Positions 46,970-56,198 of a DNA stretch of 64,000 nucleotides are shown here, piece by piece. A program made the position numbers and the translations under genes. The stretch comes from Terrirubrum flagellatum (GTDB lineage Bacteria; Pseudomonadota; Alphaproteobacteria; Rhizobiales; Beijerinckiaceae): positions 1,922,001 through 1,986,000 of the forward strand of contig NZ_CP091851.1 of the NCBI RefSeq assembly GCF_022059845.1, in the 5' to 3' direction. The notes below the pieces were generated by a model. It saw only the letters and a program-made list of their open reading frames with translations. It did no database searches and was not told the DNA's origin. The number at the start of each line of letters is the position of its first letter. The first letter of the stretch is position 1.

Positions 46970-49141
46970 ATGGCCGGCGAAAAGGACGAGGCCCCTGATC
47001 TGTTCGGGGCCGCTGCGGCCGGCAAAGGGCCTCAAAAGCCCTCTACAGCCGAGCTTCGGGCGAAGGCGGAGGCTGAGCTTGCGCGGGCGCGCAAAGCAGC
47101 CGAAGAGGCCCGCCGCAGCGCAGAGCAGGCGAACGACCAAGCAGGCAAGATGGCGACGAAGAAAAACCAGGGCGGCGGCCTCCCGCGCACCCAGAGCGAA
47201 TCCGAATACAACGCCGATTCGATCGTCGTTCTCGAGGGTCTGGAGCCCGTGCGCCGTCGGCCGGGCATGTATATCGGCGGCACCGACGAGAAGGCGCTGC
47301 ACCATCTCTTCGCCGAGGTCATCGACAACTCCATGGACGAGGCCGTCGCGGGCCACGCGACCTTCATCGAGGTGGAGCTTGGAGAGGACGGCTTTCTCAC
47401 GGTGACCGACAATGGTCGCGGCATGCCTGTCGAGCCGCATCCGAAATTTCCGACCAAATCCACCGTCGAAGTGATCATGTGTACGCTGCACGCCGGCGGC
47501 AAATTCGATTCCAAGGCCTATGAGACCTCGGGCGGTCTGCACGGCGTCGGCGTGTCGGTCGTGAACGCGCTGTCGGAGCTGCTGGAAGTCGAAGTGGCGC
47601 GCGGACGCCGCCTCTACAAGCAGAGCTTCTCGCGCGGCCTTCCGCAAGGCAAACTGAAGGACCTCGGCGAGGTCCACAATCGCCGCGGCACGAGAGTCCG
47701 CTTCAAGCCCGATCCGCAGATCTTCGGCGACAAAGCCCATTTCGATCCAAGGCGGCTGTTCAAGATGGCGCGCTCGAAGGCCTATCTCTTCGGCGGCGTC
47801 GAAATCCGCTGGAAGACGACGCCGGCGATCGTCGCGCCCTACGAGACCCTGCCGGCTGAAGCCGTCTTCCGGTTTCCCGGCGGCCTCAAGGATTATCTCG
47901 CGCGCGAGATCGAAGGCAAAGACCTCGTCGCCGACAACATCTTCTCCGGCAAGATCGAGAAGCCCGGCGGCGGCCACGGCTCCTGCGAATGGGCGATCGC
48001 CTGGCTCGCGGGCGACGACGGCTTCGTCTCCTCCTATTGCAACACCATTCCGACGCCGGAAGGCGGCACGCATGAGTCCGGCCTGCGCGTGGCGCTGCTG
48101 CGCGGGCTGAAGGACCATGCCGAGCGCATCGGGCAATCCAAGCGCATGGCGCAGGTGACGACCGACGACGTCATGGTCTGCGCCGCCGGCATGTTGTCGG
48201 TGTTCATTCGCGAGCCGGAGTTCGTCGGCCAGACCAAGGACAAGCTCGCGACCGTCGAGGCCTCGCGCATCGTCGAAGCCGCGATCCGCGACAGTTTCGA
48301 TCATTGGCTCGCGGCTGCGCCCCAACAGGCGGCGAAGGTGCTCGACTTCACTGTCGAGCGTTGCGACGAACGGCTGCGTCGCCGCGCCGAGAAGGAAGTG
48401 GCGCGCAAGAGCGCGGTGAAGAAGCTGCGCCTGCCAGGCAAGCTCGCCGATTGCACCAACGCCGGTCAGGAAGGCTCCGAACTTTTCATCGTCGAAGGCG
48501 ACTCCGCCGGCGGCTCGGCCAAGCAGGCGCGCGACCGCGCGACGCAGGCGGTGCTCCCCCTGCGCGGCAAGATTCTCAACGTCGCCAACGCGACGCGCGA
48601 CAAGGTCACCGCCAATCAGCAGCTCGCCGATCTCCAGCAGGCGCTCGGCTGCGGCGTCGGGTCAGGCTATCGCGACGATGATCTGCGCTACGACAAGGTC
48701 ATCGTGATGACTGACGCCGACGTCGACGGCGCTCATATCGCGTCGCTGCTCATCACCTATTTCTGGCGGCAGATGCCGAAGCTGATCGACCAGGGCCATC
48801 TCTATCTCGCCGCCCCACCCCTCTTCCGCATTTCGCATGGCGGCGTCACCGCCTATGCGCGCGACGAGGCGCACAAGGAAGAGCTGCTCGCGACCACCTT
48901 CAAGAACAAGAAGCCGGAGATCGGCCGCTTCAAGGGTCTTGGCGAGATGATGCCGGGCCAGCTCAAGGAAACCACCATGGACCCGAAGAAGCGCACGCTG
49001 CTCAAGGTGATGGTGGTGCATGAGGAGCGCGACGAAACGACCGACATGGTCGAGCGGCTGATGGGATCAAAGCCCGAGGCGCGTTTCGCCTTCATCCAGG
49101 AGCGCGCGGCGTTCGCGCAGGATGGGATGCTGGATATCTGA
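46970..49141 (+). CDS. parE: DNA topoisomerase IV subunit B
   Basis: A 723-aa GHKL-ATPase subunit of topoisomerase IV, which unlinks daughter chromosomes. ATPase motifs: GMYIGGTDEKALHHLFAEVIDNSMDEA, VTDNGRGMPV, and the GHKL loop GGLHGVGVSVVNALS. The TOPRIM block is LFIVEGDSAGGSAKQARDR with DADVDGAHIASLL. ParE rather than GyrB is indicated by the length and C-terminal RFAFIQERAAF. An extra Ala/Glu-rich coiled-coil tail of about 65 residues (AELRAKAEAELARARKAA) precedes the domain. Start ATG at 46970 with GAGG. Confidence 0.96.
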   Translation: MAGEKDEAPDLFGAAAAGKGPQKPSTAELRAKAEAELARARKAAEEARRSAEQANDQAGKMATKKNQGGGLPRTQSESEYNADSIVVLEGLEPVRRRPGMYIGGTDEKALHHLFAEVIDNSMDEAVAGHATFIEVELGEDGFLTVTDNGRGMPVEPHPKFPTKSTVEVIMCTLHAGGKFDSKAYETSGGLHGVGVSVVNALSELLEVEVARGRRLYKQSFSRGLPQGKLKDLGEVHNRRGTRVRFKPDPQIFGDKAHFDPRRLFKMARSKAYLFGGVEIRWKTTPAIVAPYETLPAEAVFRFPGGLKDYLAREIEGKDLVADNIFSGKIEKPGGGHGSCEWAIAWLAGDDGFVSSYCNTIPTPEGGTHESGLRVALLRGLKDHAERIGQSKRMAQVTTDDVMVCAAGMLSVFIREPEFVGQTKDKLATVEASRIVEAAIRDSFDHWLAAAPQQAAKVLDFTVERCDERLRRRAEKEVARKSAVKKLRLPGKLADCTNAGQEGSELFIVEGDSAGGSAKQARDRATQAVLPLRGKILNVANATRDKVTANQQLADLQQALGCGVGSGYRDDDLRYDKVIVMTDADVDGAHIASLLITYFWRQMPKLIDQGHLYLAAPPLFRISHGGVTAYARDEAHKEELLATTFKNKKPEIGRFKGLGEMMPGQLKETTMDPKKRTLLKVMVVHEERDETTDMVERLMGSKPEARFAFIQERAAFAQDGMLDI

Positions 49142-49206
49142 TCGATCAACGATGACAGACGGCGAGTTCGACGGCTCGGGGAAACCAGGAGTCGCGCCGC
49201 CGCAGG

Positions 49207-49398
49207 TCAGCCAAGCCGAGGCCCCGCCAACAGCGGGCGAGCTTCGATATCGTCCCACGTCGCGGTTTCCGGTAGTCCGCGTGCAATCGCGCATCGCTTG
49301 CGGGCTGCGTCCAGGGCGATGCTTGTTTCCAGGTCGCGCTTGATCTGCCTGGTTGAAGGAAGAGGGACACGCCTTCCAAAGCGAAGAAGCTGTCGCAT
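49207..49398 (-). CDS. small basic hypothetical protein
   Basis: A 63-aa protein rich in Arg/Leu starting MRQLLRFGRRVPLPSTRQIK. The ATG at 49398 has an AGGAG site six bases upstream (AGGAGAATGAT), which distinguishes it from a longer open frame. No family recognised. It lies convergent with parE and downstream of several other small genes on the minus strand. Confidence 0.5.
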   Translation of the reverse strand: MRQLLRFGRRVPLPSTRQIKRDLETSIALDAARKRCAIARGLPETATWDDIEARPLLAGPRLG

Positions 49399-49481
49399 AT
49401 CATTCTCCTGTTCATTCCCAGCGGACAACCGCTGCGGTGTCGCCTTTGGTGCGAGGAGCGACGCTGGCGGCGTTCACAAGC

Positions 49482-49598
49482 TCAATTGATGGACGAGCGA
49501 ATGCCGAAGATCAGCACGGCGATGAGCGTCACATAAGAAGCGATGAAGGCCGCGATAAAATAGCCGAATCGGGGGCTGATGGAGATCTGCGCTGACAT
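49482..49598 (-). CDS. small single-span membrane protein (38 aa)
   Basis: Reads MSAQISISPRFGYFIAAFIA followed by SYVTLIAVLIFGIRSSIN and stop. A single hydrophobic helix spans residues 12-32. The ATG at 49598 follows GAGGG. It is too short for ordinary annotation. Family unknown; it resembles the size class of small inner-membrane proteins that tune larger complexes. Confidence 0.5.
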   Translation of the reverse strand: MSAQISISPRFGYFIAAFIASYVTLIAVLIFGIRSSIN

Positions 49599-49613
49599 TG
49601 TGAAACCCTCGGT

Positions 49614-50060
49614 CTAAAGGCGGCGGAGGACGGCGCGCCGCACGCGTTGCGCGGCAAACTGCAAGCGCTCGACGGGCAGCCAGAGAAAATCCTCAATTCG
49701 CCGCAGTTGATCCGCGCGCCGCCATTGCGCCTGGAGAGCTGCAAGGCCCGCGCGTTCTTCAGGGGGAAGCTGGCGTTCGAGGCCACCGCAATAACGCGTG
49801 ATCCAATCGCGACAGAGGCGACCTGCCTCGCGCGGCGACAAGAGCTTCAACGACTCGGAATGATTGATCAGGCTGATGACGTCGAGAAGCGCATATTGAC
49901 GCGAATGCGAAAATGGCAGCGACAGAATTCGCTCTCGCTCGCGATCGAGATACGCCCCCAGTCTTTCACACGCTGACCCGCGCCCCGCGGGATGATGCAT
50001 GGTCTGCGGAGCCAGCGACTTTCGCCGTCGCCGGCGTGCGTCGGGCTGTTCTGCGCTCAT
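49614..50060 (-). CDS. arginine-rich hypothetical protein
   Basis: A 148-aa basic soluble protein starting MSAEQPDARRRRRKSLAP. The middle is helical (ERLGAYLDRERERILSL, YALLDVISLINHSESL), with blocks CRDWITRYCGGL and QAQWRRADQLRRIEDFLWLPVERL. No family known to me. It overlaps in a different frame with the upstream 52-aa membrane protein gene by a few bases and may be translationally coupled to it. Confidence 0.55.
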   Translation of the reverse strand: MSAEQPDARRRRRKSLAPQTMHHPAGRGSACERLGAYLDRERERILSLPFSHSRQYALLDVISLINHSESLKLLSPREAGRLCRDWITRYCGGLERQLPPEERAGLAALQAQWRRADQLRRIEDFLWLPVERLQFAAQRVRRAVLRRL

Positions 50061-50073
50061 AGGCGTCGCCCAG

Positions 50074-50232
50074 TCATTGCGGCAGGGGCCCAAAGAAAGT
50101 CGTGTATTTGAAAGTATAGAGGAAGCCGATGAACAGAAGCGCCACGATAGCGCTGCTCCATCTGACGACCAAGAGCGCCTTCGACCGCCACATTGCTTGC
50201 GGATCGCCGACTGAATTCCCGAATTCCCCCAT
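50074..50232 (-). CDS. small single-span membrane protein (52 aa)
   Basis: Reads MGEFGNSVGDPQAMWRSKAL then LVVRWSSAIVALLFIGFLYT followed by FKYTTFFGPLPQ and stop. One membrane helix (about residues 28-42). The ATG at 50232 has an AAGG site 12 bases upstream. The stop lies 14 bases before the start of the arginine-rich gene, so the two are probably one transcript. Unknown function. Confidence 0.5.
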   Translation of the reverse strand: MGEFGNSVGDPQAMWRSKALLVVRWSSAIVALLFIGFLYTFKYTTFFGPLPQ

Positions 50233-50328
50233 CGAACGTGACCTTTCTTCGGAGCGAGGATCGCGGCAGAGGGATAACTCCTCCCTGCCGCAGCTTGAAC
50301 GTCGAGCAGACTTGAGCCTGCCCGGCCG

Positions 50329-50427
50329 TTACTTCTTTTCGTCGGGCTTCGTCGGCGCCGGCTGCTCTGTCGGCTTGGCGGGCGGATTGGTGGAGGGTTC
50401 GTCGGCGAAAATCAGATTCAAAATCAT
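50329..50427 (-). CDS. possible 32-aa Pro/Lys-rich peptide
   Basis: A very short frame, MILNLIFADEPSTNPPAKPT then EQPAPTKPDEKK and stop, with AAGGA before the ATG at 50427. Third-codon GC is high as in real genes here and the Pro/Thr/Lys composition is regular. It may encode a small peptide, or the frame may be coincidental. Low confidence. Confidence 0.3.
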   Translation of the reverse strand: MILNLIFADEPSTNPPAKPTEQPAPTKPDEKK

Positions 50428-50828
50428 GTTCAGGTCCTTCAGACGAATTGTCCCCGGCGAGGGAGCCTCGCCGAGGCTCAGACAAAAGCTCGCCGGCGCT
50501 GAAGCAACGGGCGTGCTTCAGCGCAAAAAAGTATATTGTCCAAGAGGGGTGCCGCTCAGGGTCTGCGCTTGTTAGCGACGACGAACGCGGCCTCAATAGG
50601 CAACGTATACACTATCAGTCGAGTTCACAAGCGCGAGCCCTAAATATAGTTTGCTCCTCGGACGCGCCGCAAAATGTTGTAGGCTCGCTGCTTACTTCCT
50701 TCCTGCGAGTGAACCGGGCGCGGAAGTCGCGCTCCGATGCGCAAGCCTTTCTTTACCAAGACTCAGTTACCGTCTGCTTGTCGCACGACTCTCCTGTGCG
50801 ATCGGTTGATGCGTAACTGGAGGACTTC
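50428..50828. other. 401-base stretch without a supported gene
   Basis: Between the small minus-strand peptide and the plus-strand SH3 gene. It is less GC-rich than its surroundings. No RNA-like hairpin run and no ORF with a good start was seen. Promoters for the neighbouring genes are expected here but no clear -35/-10 was found. Confidence 0.4.
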
Positions 50829-51413
50829 ATGCGCACGAGCGTCATCGTTGCAGGCGCCATCTCGTTTGCCGCATGCGGGACTGCGGCTCTGATGGGATTG
50901 GGCGTTATCGGCGCCCCGACGCGCGCCAAGCCCGCGGACGTTGCGAGCGCCGCCTCTTCCTCATCGCCGCCGGTCCGGCAGGTCCAGACAGTCCCGATCG
51001 CGCCGCCTGCCACGCCCGTGGCGCCAATCGCCCAGCCCCCAATCGCTCAGACTCCGGCGCCCGTCGCGCCGGCTCCGATCGCTGCAGCGCCCCAACCCGC
51101 GCCAGTCGCCTCTATTCCGGTCGCCCCATGGGCCCCTCCGAAGCCGATCACCGCCGCGCTGCCAAAACCGAAACCCGTCGAAACGACCGGCTCCATCGCG
51201 TCCGTGAAAACTCTTTTCGTCAGCGGCTCCCGCGTCGCATTGCGTGAAACCGCCGACGCGAAAGGCAAGCTCGTCGATCGCATGCCCGCCGGGCAGAAGG
51301 TCGCGGAGATTTCGCGCAACGGCGAATGGGTGCGCGTGCGCGTGATCGGATCAGGCGCCGAAGGCTGGGTCAGCGCTTCGCTCGTCGATACGAAGCGTCC
51401 GACCCAGGACTGA
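50829..51413 (+). CDS. SH3-domain envelope protein
   Basis: A 194-aa protein with an N-terminal hydrophobic signal or anchor (VIVAGAISFAACGTAALMGLGVIG) and a long Pro/Ala-rich spacer (about 40-125). The C-terminal SH3_3 domain contains SGSRVALRETADAKGKLVDRMPAGQKVAEI and WVRVRVIGSGAEGWVSASLV. Bacterial SH3 domains bind peptidoglycan; it probably sits in the periplasm tethered to cell wall. No partner gene in the neighbourhood identifies a specific role. Confidence 0.8.
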   Translation: MRTSVIVAGAISFAACGTAALMGLGVIGAPTRAKPADVASAASSSSPPVRQVQTVPIAPPATPVAPIAQPPIAQTPAPVAPAPIAAAPQPAPVASIPVAPWAPPKPITAALPKPKPVETTGSIASVKTLFVSGSRVALRETADAKGKLVDRMPAGQKVAEISRNGEWVRVRVIGSGAEGWVSASLVDTKRPTQD

Positions 51414-51426
51414 CGAATTCAGCGCG

Positions 51427-51546
51427 TCAGGCTGCGAAGCGCAGCGCGGCCCAGACGGCGCCGCCGAAGCCGCACAGGATCGTTGCGCTCACAGCCAGCA
51501 TCGCAATGACGAGCTGCTCTTCCGACAGATTGCGAAAGAAACTCAT
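51427..51546 (-). CDS. small single-span membrane protein (39 aa)
   Basis: Reads MSFFRNLSEEQLVIAMLAVS then ATILCGFGGAVWAALRFAA and stop. One hydrophobic helix covers residues 13-33. The ATG at 51546 follows a GAGGGGC stretch. It is convergent with the SH3 gene. Function unknown. Confidence 0.45.
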   Translation of the reverse strand: MSFFRNLSEEQLVIAMLAVSATILCGFGGAVWAALRFAA

Positions 51547-51843
51547 GGTGGTACGCCCCTCGTCGCGCTTCTAGCGACGAACCGCGAAAGTTTTATTACC
51601 GCCGCGCACATCCGCCAGAGGCGCGGCCGCATGGCGGCCGCGCCCGGATATAACAACTGCATCGCTGTCTGCGAGTTCCGGTCGCGCGCCCTGAGCGCGC
51701 AAATTGAGCGCTCATTTTGTCGCCATCCCGCAGGCTTGCCATTTTCCGGTAAACCGGACTTAATCCCTGCCAATCGAGCGATCGGCGACCGCGCATGCGG
51801 CGACCGGACGACGAATGAGGAAACAGACGGGAGGCGAACGAGC

Positions 51844-52584
51844 ATGGCGTTGCTCGAACTCCATGGCGTGTCGAAAAGCTTCGGCGCGATCAAGGCCGTC
51901 ACCGATGTGCATATGCAGTTCGAGCCCGGCGAAGCGGTCGGGCTGATGGGCGACAATGGCGCCGGCAAATCAACGATCGTGCGCCTGATCGCGGGGAATT
52001 TTCTTCCGACGGACGGCGAAATCCGCGTCGACGGACAGGCGTCGCACTTCCATCGGCCGGTCGACGCCAGACGCGCTGGCATCGAGGTCGTCTATCAGGA
52101 TCTCGCTCTGTGCGACAATCTCACCGCTGCGGCGAACGTCTTTCTCGGCCGTGAATTGAAGAAAGGCTTCGGGCCTTTCACCGTGCTCGACTATGGCGCG
52201 ATGTATGCGAAGGCGGCGGAGCTCTTCGCCGAATTGAAATCGGAGACGCGGCCGCGCGATCTCGTCAGGCGCATGTCGGGCGGACAGAGGCAGGCGGTGG
52301 CGATCGCGCGCACGCGACTTTCCAATCCCAAGATCGTGCTGATGGATGAGCCCACCGCCGCGATCAGCGTCAGGCAGGTGCATGAGGTGCTCGAACTGAT
52401 CCGGAGGTTGAAGAGCCGCGGCATCGCGGTCGTGCTGATCAGCCATCGCATGCCCGACGTGTTCGAGGTGTGCGATCGCGTCATCGTGCTGAGGCGCGGC
52501 TCGAAGGTGGCGGACAAGCGCATCGCAGACACGACGCCGGAAGAGATCACTGGCCTGATCACGGGAGCGATCCGTGCAGCATGA
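51844..52584 (+). CDS. frcA: sugar ABC transporter ATP-binding protein (FrcA-like)
   Basis: A 246-aa ATPase of a CUT2-type importer. Walker A GDNGAGKS, the ABC signature MSGGQRQAVAIAR (with Gly-Gly-Gln), Walker B IVLMDEPTA and a switch His in LISHR are present. CUT2 ATPases such as RbsA are duplicated, but the single-domain FrcA of fructose systems matches this length. It overlaps the permease gene by 11 bases. Substrate specificity is inferred from relatives, not read from the sequence. Confidence 0.88.
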   Translation: MALLELHGVSKSFGAIKAVTDVHMQFEPGEAVGLMGDNGAGKSTIVRLIAGNFLPTDGEIRVDGQASHFHRPVDARRAGIEVVYQDLALCDNLTAAANVFLGRELKKGFGPFTVLDYGAMYAKAAELFAELKSETRPRDLVRRMSGGQRQAVAIARTRLSNPKIVLMDEPTAAISVRQVHEVLELIRRLKSRGIAVVLISHRMPDVFEVCDRVIVLRRGSKVADKRIADTTPEEITGLITGAIRAA

Positions 52585-53584
52585 AGCCGCCATCGCCGCG
52601 ATCAGCGACGTCACCGGATTGAAAGAACAGAGTGCGATTCAACGTATTCTCGCATCGCAGGCCTTCTGGGTCGCGCTCGCTCTGCTCGCGATCTGCGTCG
52701 TGATGACGTTCCTTCAGCCACACGCCTTCGCGACGACGGAAAACCTCTACAACATCACGCGCAATTTCGCCTTCGTCGGCATCATGGCGTTGGGCATGAC
52801 CGTGGTGATCATCACCGGAGGCATCGATCTTTCGGTCGGCTCGGTGATGGGCGTCGTCGCGATCGTCGCCGGCCTCGTGCTGCAGGCGGGCCATTCCTGG
52901 ATTCTCGCCTTCGGCGCCGGGCTTCTCACGGGATTGCTGTGCGGGCTCGTGAACGGCGCGCTCATCGCCTATGTCGGCTTATCGCCCTTCGTGGTCACGC
53001 TCGGCATGCTGTCGATTGCGCGTTCGCTCGCGATCGTGCTCTCCGAAAACAAGATGATCTATGATTTCGGGCCGGACTCGAACACCGTCTATGCGATCGG
53101 CGGCGGTCAGATTCTCGGCGTCGCCAATCCGGTCTGGCTGCTGGTCATCCTGACCGCCGTCACCGGCTGGGTGCTCAACTTCACCGCCTGGGGCCGCTAC
53201 ATCTTCGCCATTGGCGGCAATGAGAGCGCGGCGCGGCTGACCGGCGTGCCCGTCAATCGCATCAAGCTCGAAGCCTACGTCGTCTGCGCGCTTGCGGCGG
53301 CGGTCGCATCGCTGATGATCCTGGGATGGCAGGGCTCGGCGATCAATGCGCTCGGCACGGGTTACGAATTGCGCGTCATCGCGGCGACCGTGATCGGCGG
53401 CGCGAATCTCATGGGCGGCGCAGGAACCGCGGTCGGCGCCTTCATCGGCTCGGCGCTGATCGAGGTCATTCGCAACAGCCTGCTGATGGCCGGCGTCGAC
53501 GCCAACTGGCAAGGCGCCTTCGTCGGCGCCTTCATCGTGCTTGCGGTTCTTCTGGAGAAAGTTCGCGGAAGAAAACGGGATTAG
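52574..53584 (+). CDS. frcC: sugar ABC transporter permease (FrcC/RbsC-like)
   Basis: A 336-aa CUT2 permease with 8-10 membrane helices. NIxRNFAFVGIMALGMTVVIITGGIDLSVGSVMG, GLVNGALIAYVGLSPFVVTLGMLSIARSL and the C-terminal IGGANLMGGAGTAVGAFIGSALIEVIRN are family signatures. It follows frcA and precedes the binding-protein gene, all on one strand within 40 bases. The frcA-frcC-frcB order is less common than binding-protein-first. Confidence 0.92.
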   Translation: MQHEAAIAAISDVTGLKEQSAIQRILASQAFWVALALLAICVVMTFLQPHAFATTENLYNITRNFAFVGIMALGMTVVIITGGIDLSVGSVMGVVAIVAGLVLQAGHSWILAFGAGLLTGLLCGLVNGALIAYVGLSPFVVTLGMLSIARSLAIVLSENKMIYDFGPDSNTVYAIGGGQILGVANPVWLLVILTAVTGWVLNFTAWGRYIFAIGGNESAARLTGVPVNRIKLEAYVVCALAAAVASLMILGWQGSAINALGTGYELRVIAATVIGGANLMGGAGTAVGAFIGSALIEVIRNSLLMAGVDANWQGAFVGAFIVLAVLLEKVRGRKRD

Positions 53585-53619
53585 GGAGCAACCCGGCCCG
53601 TCAACATCAGGAGGAAGCC

Positions 53620-54630
53620 ATGCTGAAATTCGCAATGAGCGCGGCCGTCATCGCGGTCGCAACAGCCGCAGGCGTATGTGGAGCGGCGGCGCAGGCGAAG
53701 AAATACACCTTCGCGCTGGTGCCAAAGAACATGAACAATCCCTTCTTCGATCAGGCGCGCGACGGCTGCAAGAAGGCTGAGAAAGAATCGAACGGTGGGA
53801 TCGAGTGCATGTATATAGGGCCCGGCGAACATGGCGGCGGCGACGAGCAAGTGCAGATCGTCAACGACCTGATCGCGAAGAAAGTCGACGGCATTGCGGT
53901 CTCGCCATCGAACGCAGCCGCCATGGCGCGTTCGCTCGACCGTGCGAAGGCCGCCGGCATTCCTGTGCTGACGTGGGACTCCGATCTGCTCGACAAGGAC
54001 AAGGCGCTGCGCGTCGCCTATGTCGGCACGAAGAATTACGACATCGGCGTCAATCTCGCGAAGCAGGTGATGGAGATCAAGCCGAAAGGCGGAACGATCT
54101 GCATCCAGTCGGGCGGCGCCGCGGCCGCCAATCACAATGAGCGCATGCAGGGCATTCGCGACACGCTCTCGGGCAAGAAGAGCGCGTCGGCGCCGGGCGA
54201 CAAGCTCACAGGACAGAATGGCTGGACGGAAGCGGCGGGATGCCCACTCTACACCGATGACGATTTCCCGCGCGCGGTGCAGCAGCTCGAAGACATCCTC
54301 GGCAAGAATCCGAATCTCGACGCGTTCGTGCCGACAGGAGGATTCCCGCAGTTTGTCCCGCAAGCCTACAGAAATGTCGCCAACAAATACAAGGCGAAGA
54401 TCGCTGACGGCTCGCTTGCGCTTGTCGTCGCTGACACGCTGCCGGTCCAAATGGATCTGATGAAGGAAGGGCTGTCGCGTGGACAGGTCGGACAACGTCC
54501 GTTCGAGATGGGTTACAAGACGATGTTCTTCCTGAAGGATCTCAAGGAAGGAAAATCCGTCGCCGATCCCACCTACACCGGCCTCGACGTCTGCAGCCCG
54601 AAGACCGCGGCGACCTGCATCGGCAGCTGA
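53620..54630 (+). CDS. frcB: sugar ABC transporter substrate-binding protein (FrcB-like)
   Basis: A 336-aa periplasmic binding protein of type 4 (ribose/fructose fold), with a signal peptide (FAMSAAVIAVATAAGVCGAAAQA). Blocks TFALVPKNMNNPFFDQARDGC, GIAVSPSNAAAMARSLDRAKAAGIPVLTWDSDL, and the hinge region are typical. Two cysteine pairs, including DGCKKAEKESNGGIEC, are likely disulphides. AGGAGG lies just before the ATG. It is last of the three-gene importer; a hairpin at 54722-54758 may end the transcript. Confidence 0.92.
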   Translation: MLKFAMSAAVIAVATAAGVCGAAAQAKKYTFALVPKNMNNPFFDQARDGCKKAEKESNGGIECMYIGPGEHGGGDEQVQIVNDLIAKKVDGIAVSPSNAAAMARSLDRAKAAGIPVLTWDSDLLDKDKALRVAYVGTKNYDIGVNLAKQVMEIKPKGGTICIQSGGAAAANHNERMQGIRDTLSGKKSASAPGDKLTGQNGWTEAAGCPLYTDDDFPRAVQQLEDILGKNPNLDAFVPTGGFPQFVPQAYRNVANKYKAKIADGSLALVVADTLPVQMDLMKEGLSRGQVGQRPFEMGYKTMFFLKDLKEGKSVADPTYTGLDVCSPKTAATCIGS

Positions 54631-54721
54631 ACGTCAACAGCCGCCGTCATCCATTCGGATATTGTCCATCCGGATGCATGGCGGCGGATGATATCGATTC
54701 TTCGAGCACGGTGAAGAAAGT

Positions 54722-54758
54722 GAACGCGGGGCCAAGCTTTCGCTCGAGCCCCGCGTTC
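54722..54758 (+). terminator. hairpin terminator after the sugar ABC operon
   Basis: Perfect 11-bp stem GAACGCGGGGC / GCCCCGCGTTC with a 15-base loop, about 90 bases after frcB. There is no T-run, so it may be rho-dependent or act by structure only. The rest of 54631-54970 has no supported gene. Confidence 0.65.
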
Positions 54759-54970
54759 TGTCGCCTCGAAGCAAGATGCTAGATCATCTTGGCCGGCGAC
54801 GAAAGCTCAGACTTCACATCATCTGCATCGCCGCGAGAAACTTTCGCCGCGCATGTTGATGTGAAAGCGCATCAACGCATGATGAAGCGCGATCGCGCGA
54901 GATAAAAACGGCGACTGACTCTGCGTCACAGAATCAGCCGCCGCATTGATGTTGTTGTTATGATGATCGT

Positions 54971-55582
54971 TTAGCGCCAGCGCGGCCCGCCGCGACGCGC
55001 CGCGAGTTCATCCACCCTCGCCTGCTGCGTCGGATCGAGAGAGGCGTAGAATTTGCGCGCCGGCTCGACCGCCTTGTCAGTCGCATCGGCCGCCTTGCGC
55101 AGCACCGATGACAATTGCGCGAGCTTTTCCGGCGCCTTGTCGCTCATCTGCGAGAAATTCGTGCAGGCCTCGCGCTTTACATCTTCAAGCGCCGGCAGCA
55201 CCTGATCGGCAAGCGTGTCGAACTCCTTCGCCTGCGCATCCGTCAGTCTGAGATCGGCCTTGGCGTAAGCGCGCACGACAGGATGGAAGCGCGCGGTGTC
55301 TGCGCCGCAGAAGCGCGCGAAACGCTCGAGTCTCGGGTTTCCGCCCATGCGCGGCCCCATTGGCCCCATGGGGCCGCCGCCCCAGCCCCGAGGCCCGAAA
55401 TCGCGCCAGCCGCCCTGATCGCCCCAGCGCGGGCCGCGCCAGTCATCGGAGCCCATCTGCGCCTGCACAACGCCCGCGCCGACCACGCCGCCGACAAGAA
55501 GAAGGCCGGCGGCGAACGCAACCGTGCGCAGGCGGCTGCGATTTGGAGACGGCGCGGGGGCCGGGTTGATCTCGCTTGTCAT
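54971..55582 (-). CDS. Spy/LTXXQ-type periplasmic protein
   Basis: A 203-aa protein. A cytoplasmic Pro-rich start, one hydrophobic segment (AFAAGLLLVGGVVGAGVVQA) and a Gly/Arg/Trp/Met-rich stretch (about 50-75) come first. A C-terminal helical LTXXQ-like domain follows (ADLRLTDAQAKEFDTLADQVLPALEDVKREAC, and the final YASLDPTQQARVDELAARRG). It resembles CpxP/Spy-type periplasmic chaperone or metal-stress proteins of alphaproteobacteria. Start at 55582 chosen by ATG with signal; eight more codons are open. Confidence 0.82.
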   Translation of the reverse strand: MTSEINPAPAPSPNRSRLRTVAFAAGLLLVGGVVGAGVVQAQMGSDDWRGPRWGDQGGWRDFGPRGWGGGPMGPMGPRMGGNPRLERFARFCGADTARFHPVVRAYAKADLRLTDAQAKEFDTLADQVLPALEDVKREACTNFSQMSDKAPEKLAQLSSVLRKAADATDKAVEPARKFYASLDPTQQARVDELAARRGGPRWR

Positions 55583-55879
55583 GCTGAGACTCCTTAATTC
55601 TCGGCGGTCCGATCGCATCGCGCCTCAACATGGGCATGAGCGCGCGAAATGGGATCAGTTCCAGTCAGTTGGAGCGCAGCTTGCGCAAAGGAGTCGCGCC
55701 AACATCACGCGCTTCCCCCGAAGCTTTGCTTTGCGTCACTTTTCGACCGTCGCATGTGAATGTCGAATGAAGCTTTGTCCATGAAGCTTCGCCGTATTTT
55801 CAGGCCAGAGCGCGCCGCCGGTCTGCAACCAAGTGTTTACCCTGCCGCCGCAACATGGCGGCACTGGGGACCGATTCAC

Positions 55880-56167
55880 ATGTTGCGGACGCTCATTACC
55901 CGTTTCGCCGGCGACACGTCAGGCGAGATGCTGAAGACGGCGGCCAAGGCGGTCGCGATCACGAGCGTGTTCTCGGTGACTTGCGCATATTTTCTCGCAA
56001 ACGGACTCGACAGCGAAAAGCGCGTGCTGGAAATGCTCGCCGAGTCGATTTCGCAGCGAGACGGCTCGGTCCGCGCCGCGAGAGCGGGCGTCGACATGAC
56101 GACGACAGGCTCGATCCGCAGTCAGAGCGTGCGCCTCGATCCTTGCGCGGTTCCCGACAAGCGCTGA
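55880..56167 (+). CDS. small membrane protein with Flp-like N-terminus
   Basis: A 95-aa protein starting MLRTLITRFAGDTSGEMLKT with a following hydrophobic segment AVAITSVFSVTCAYFL, recalling Flp/TadE-like pilin leaders, although the characteristic processing motif is not certain. The remainder is polar with a lone cysteine. No family assigned. It stands alone between the Spy-like gene and a hydrolase. Confidence 0.5.
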   Translation: MLRTLITRFAGDTSGEMLKTAAKAVAITSVFSVTCAYFLANGLDSEKRVLEMLAESISQRDGSVRAARAGVDMTTTGSIRSQSVRLDPCAVPDKR

Positions 56168-56198
56168 TCGCCGCAAGCCGGGCGCAAGATTCGGCTGT

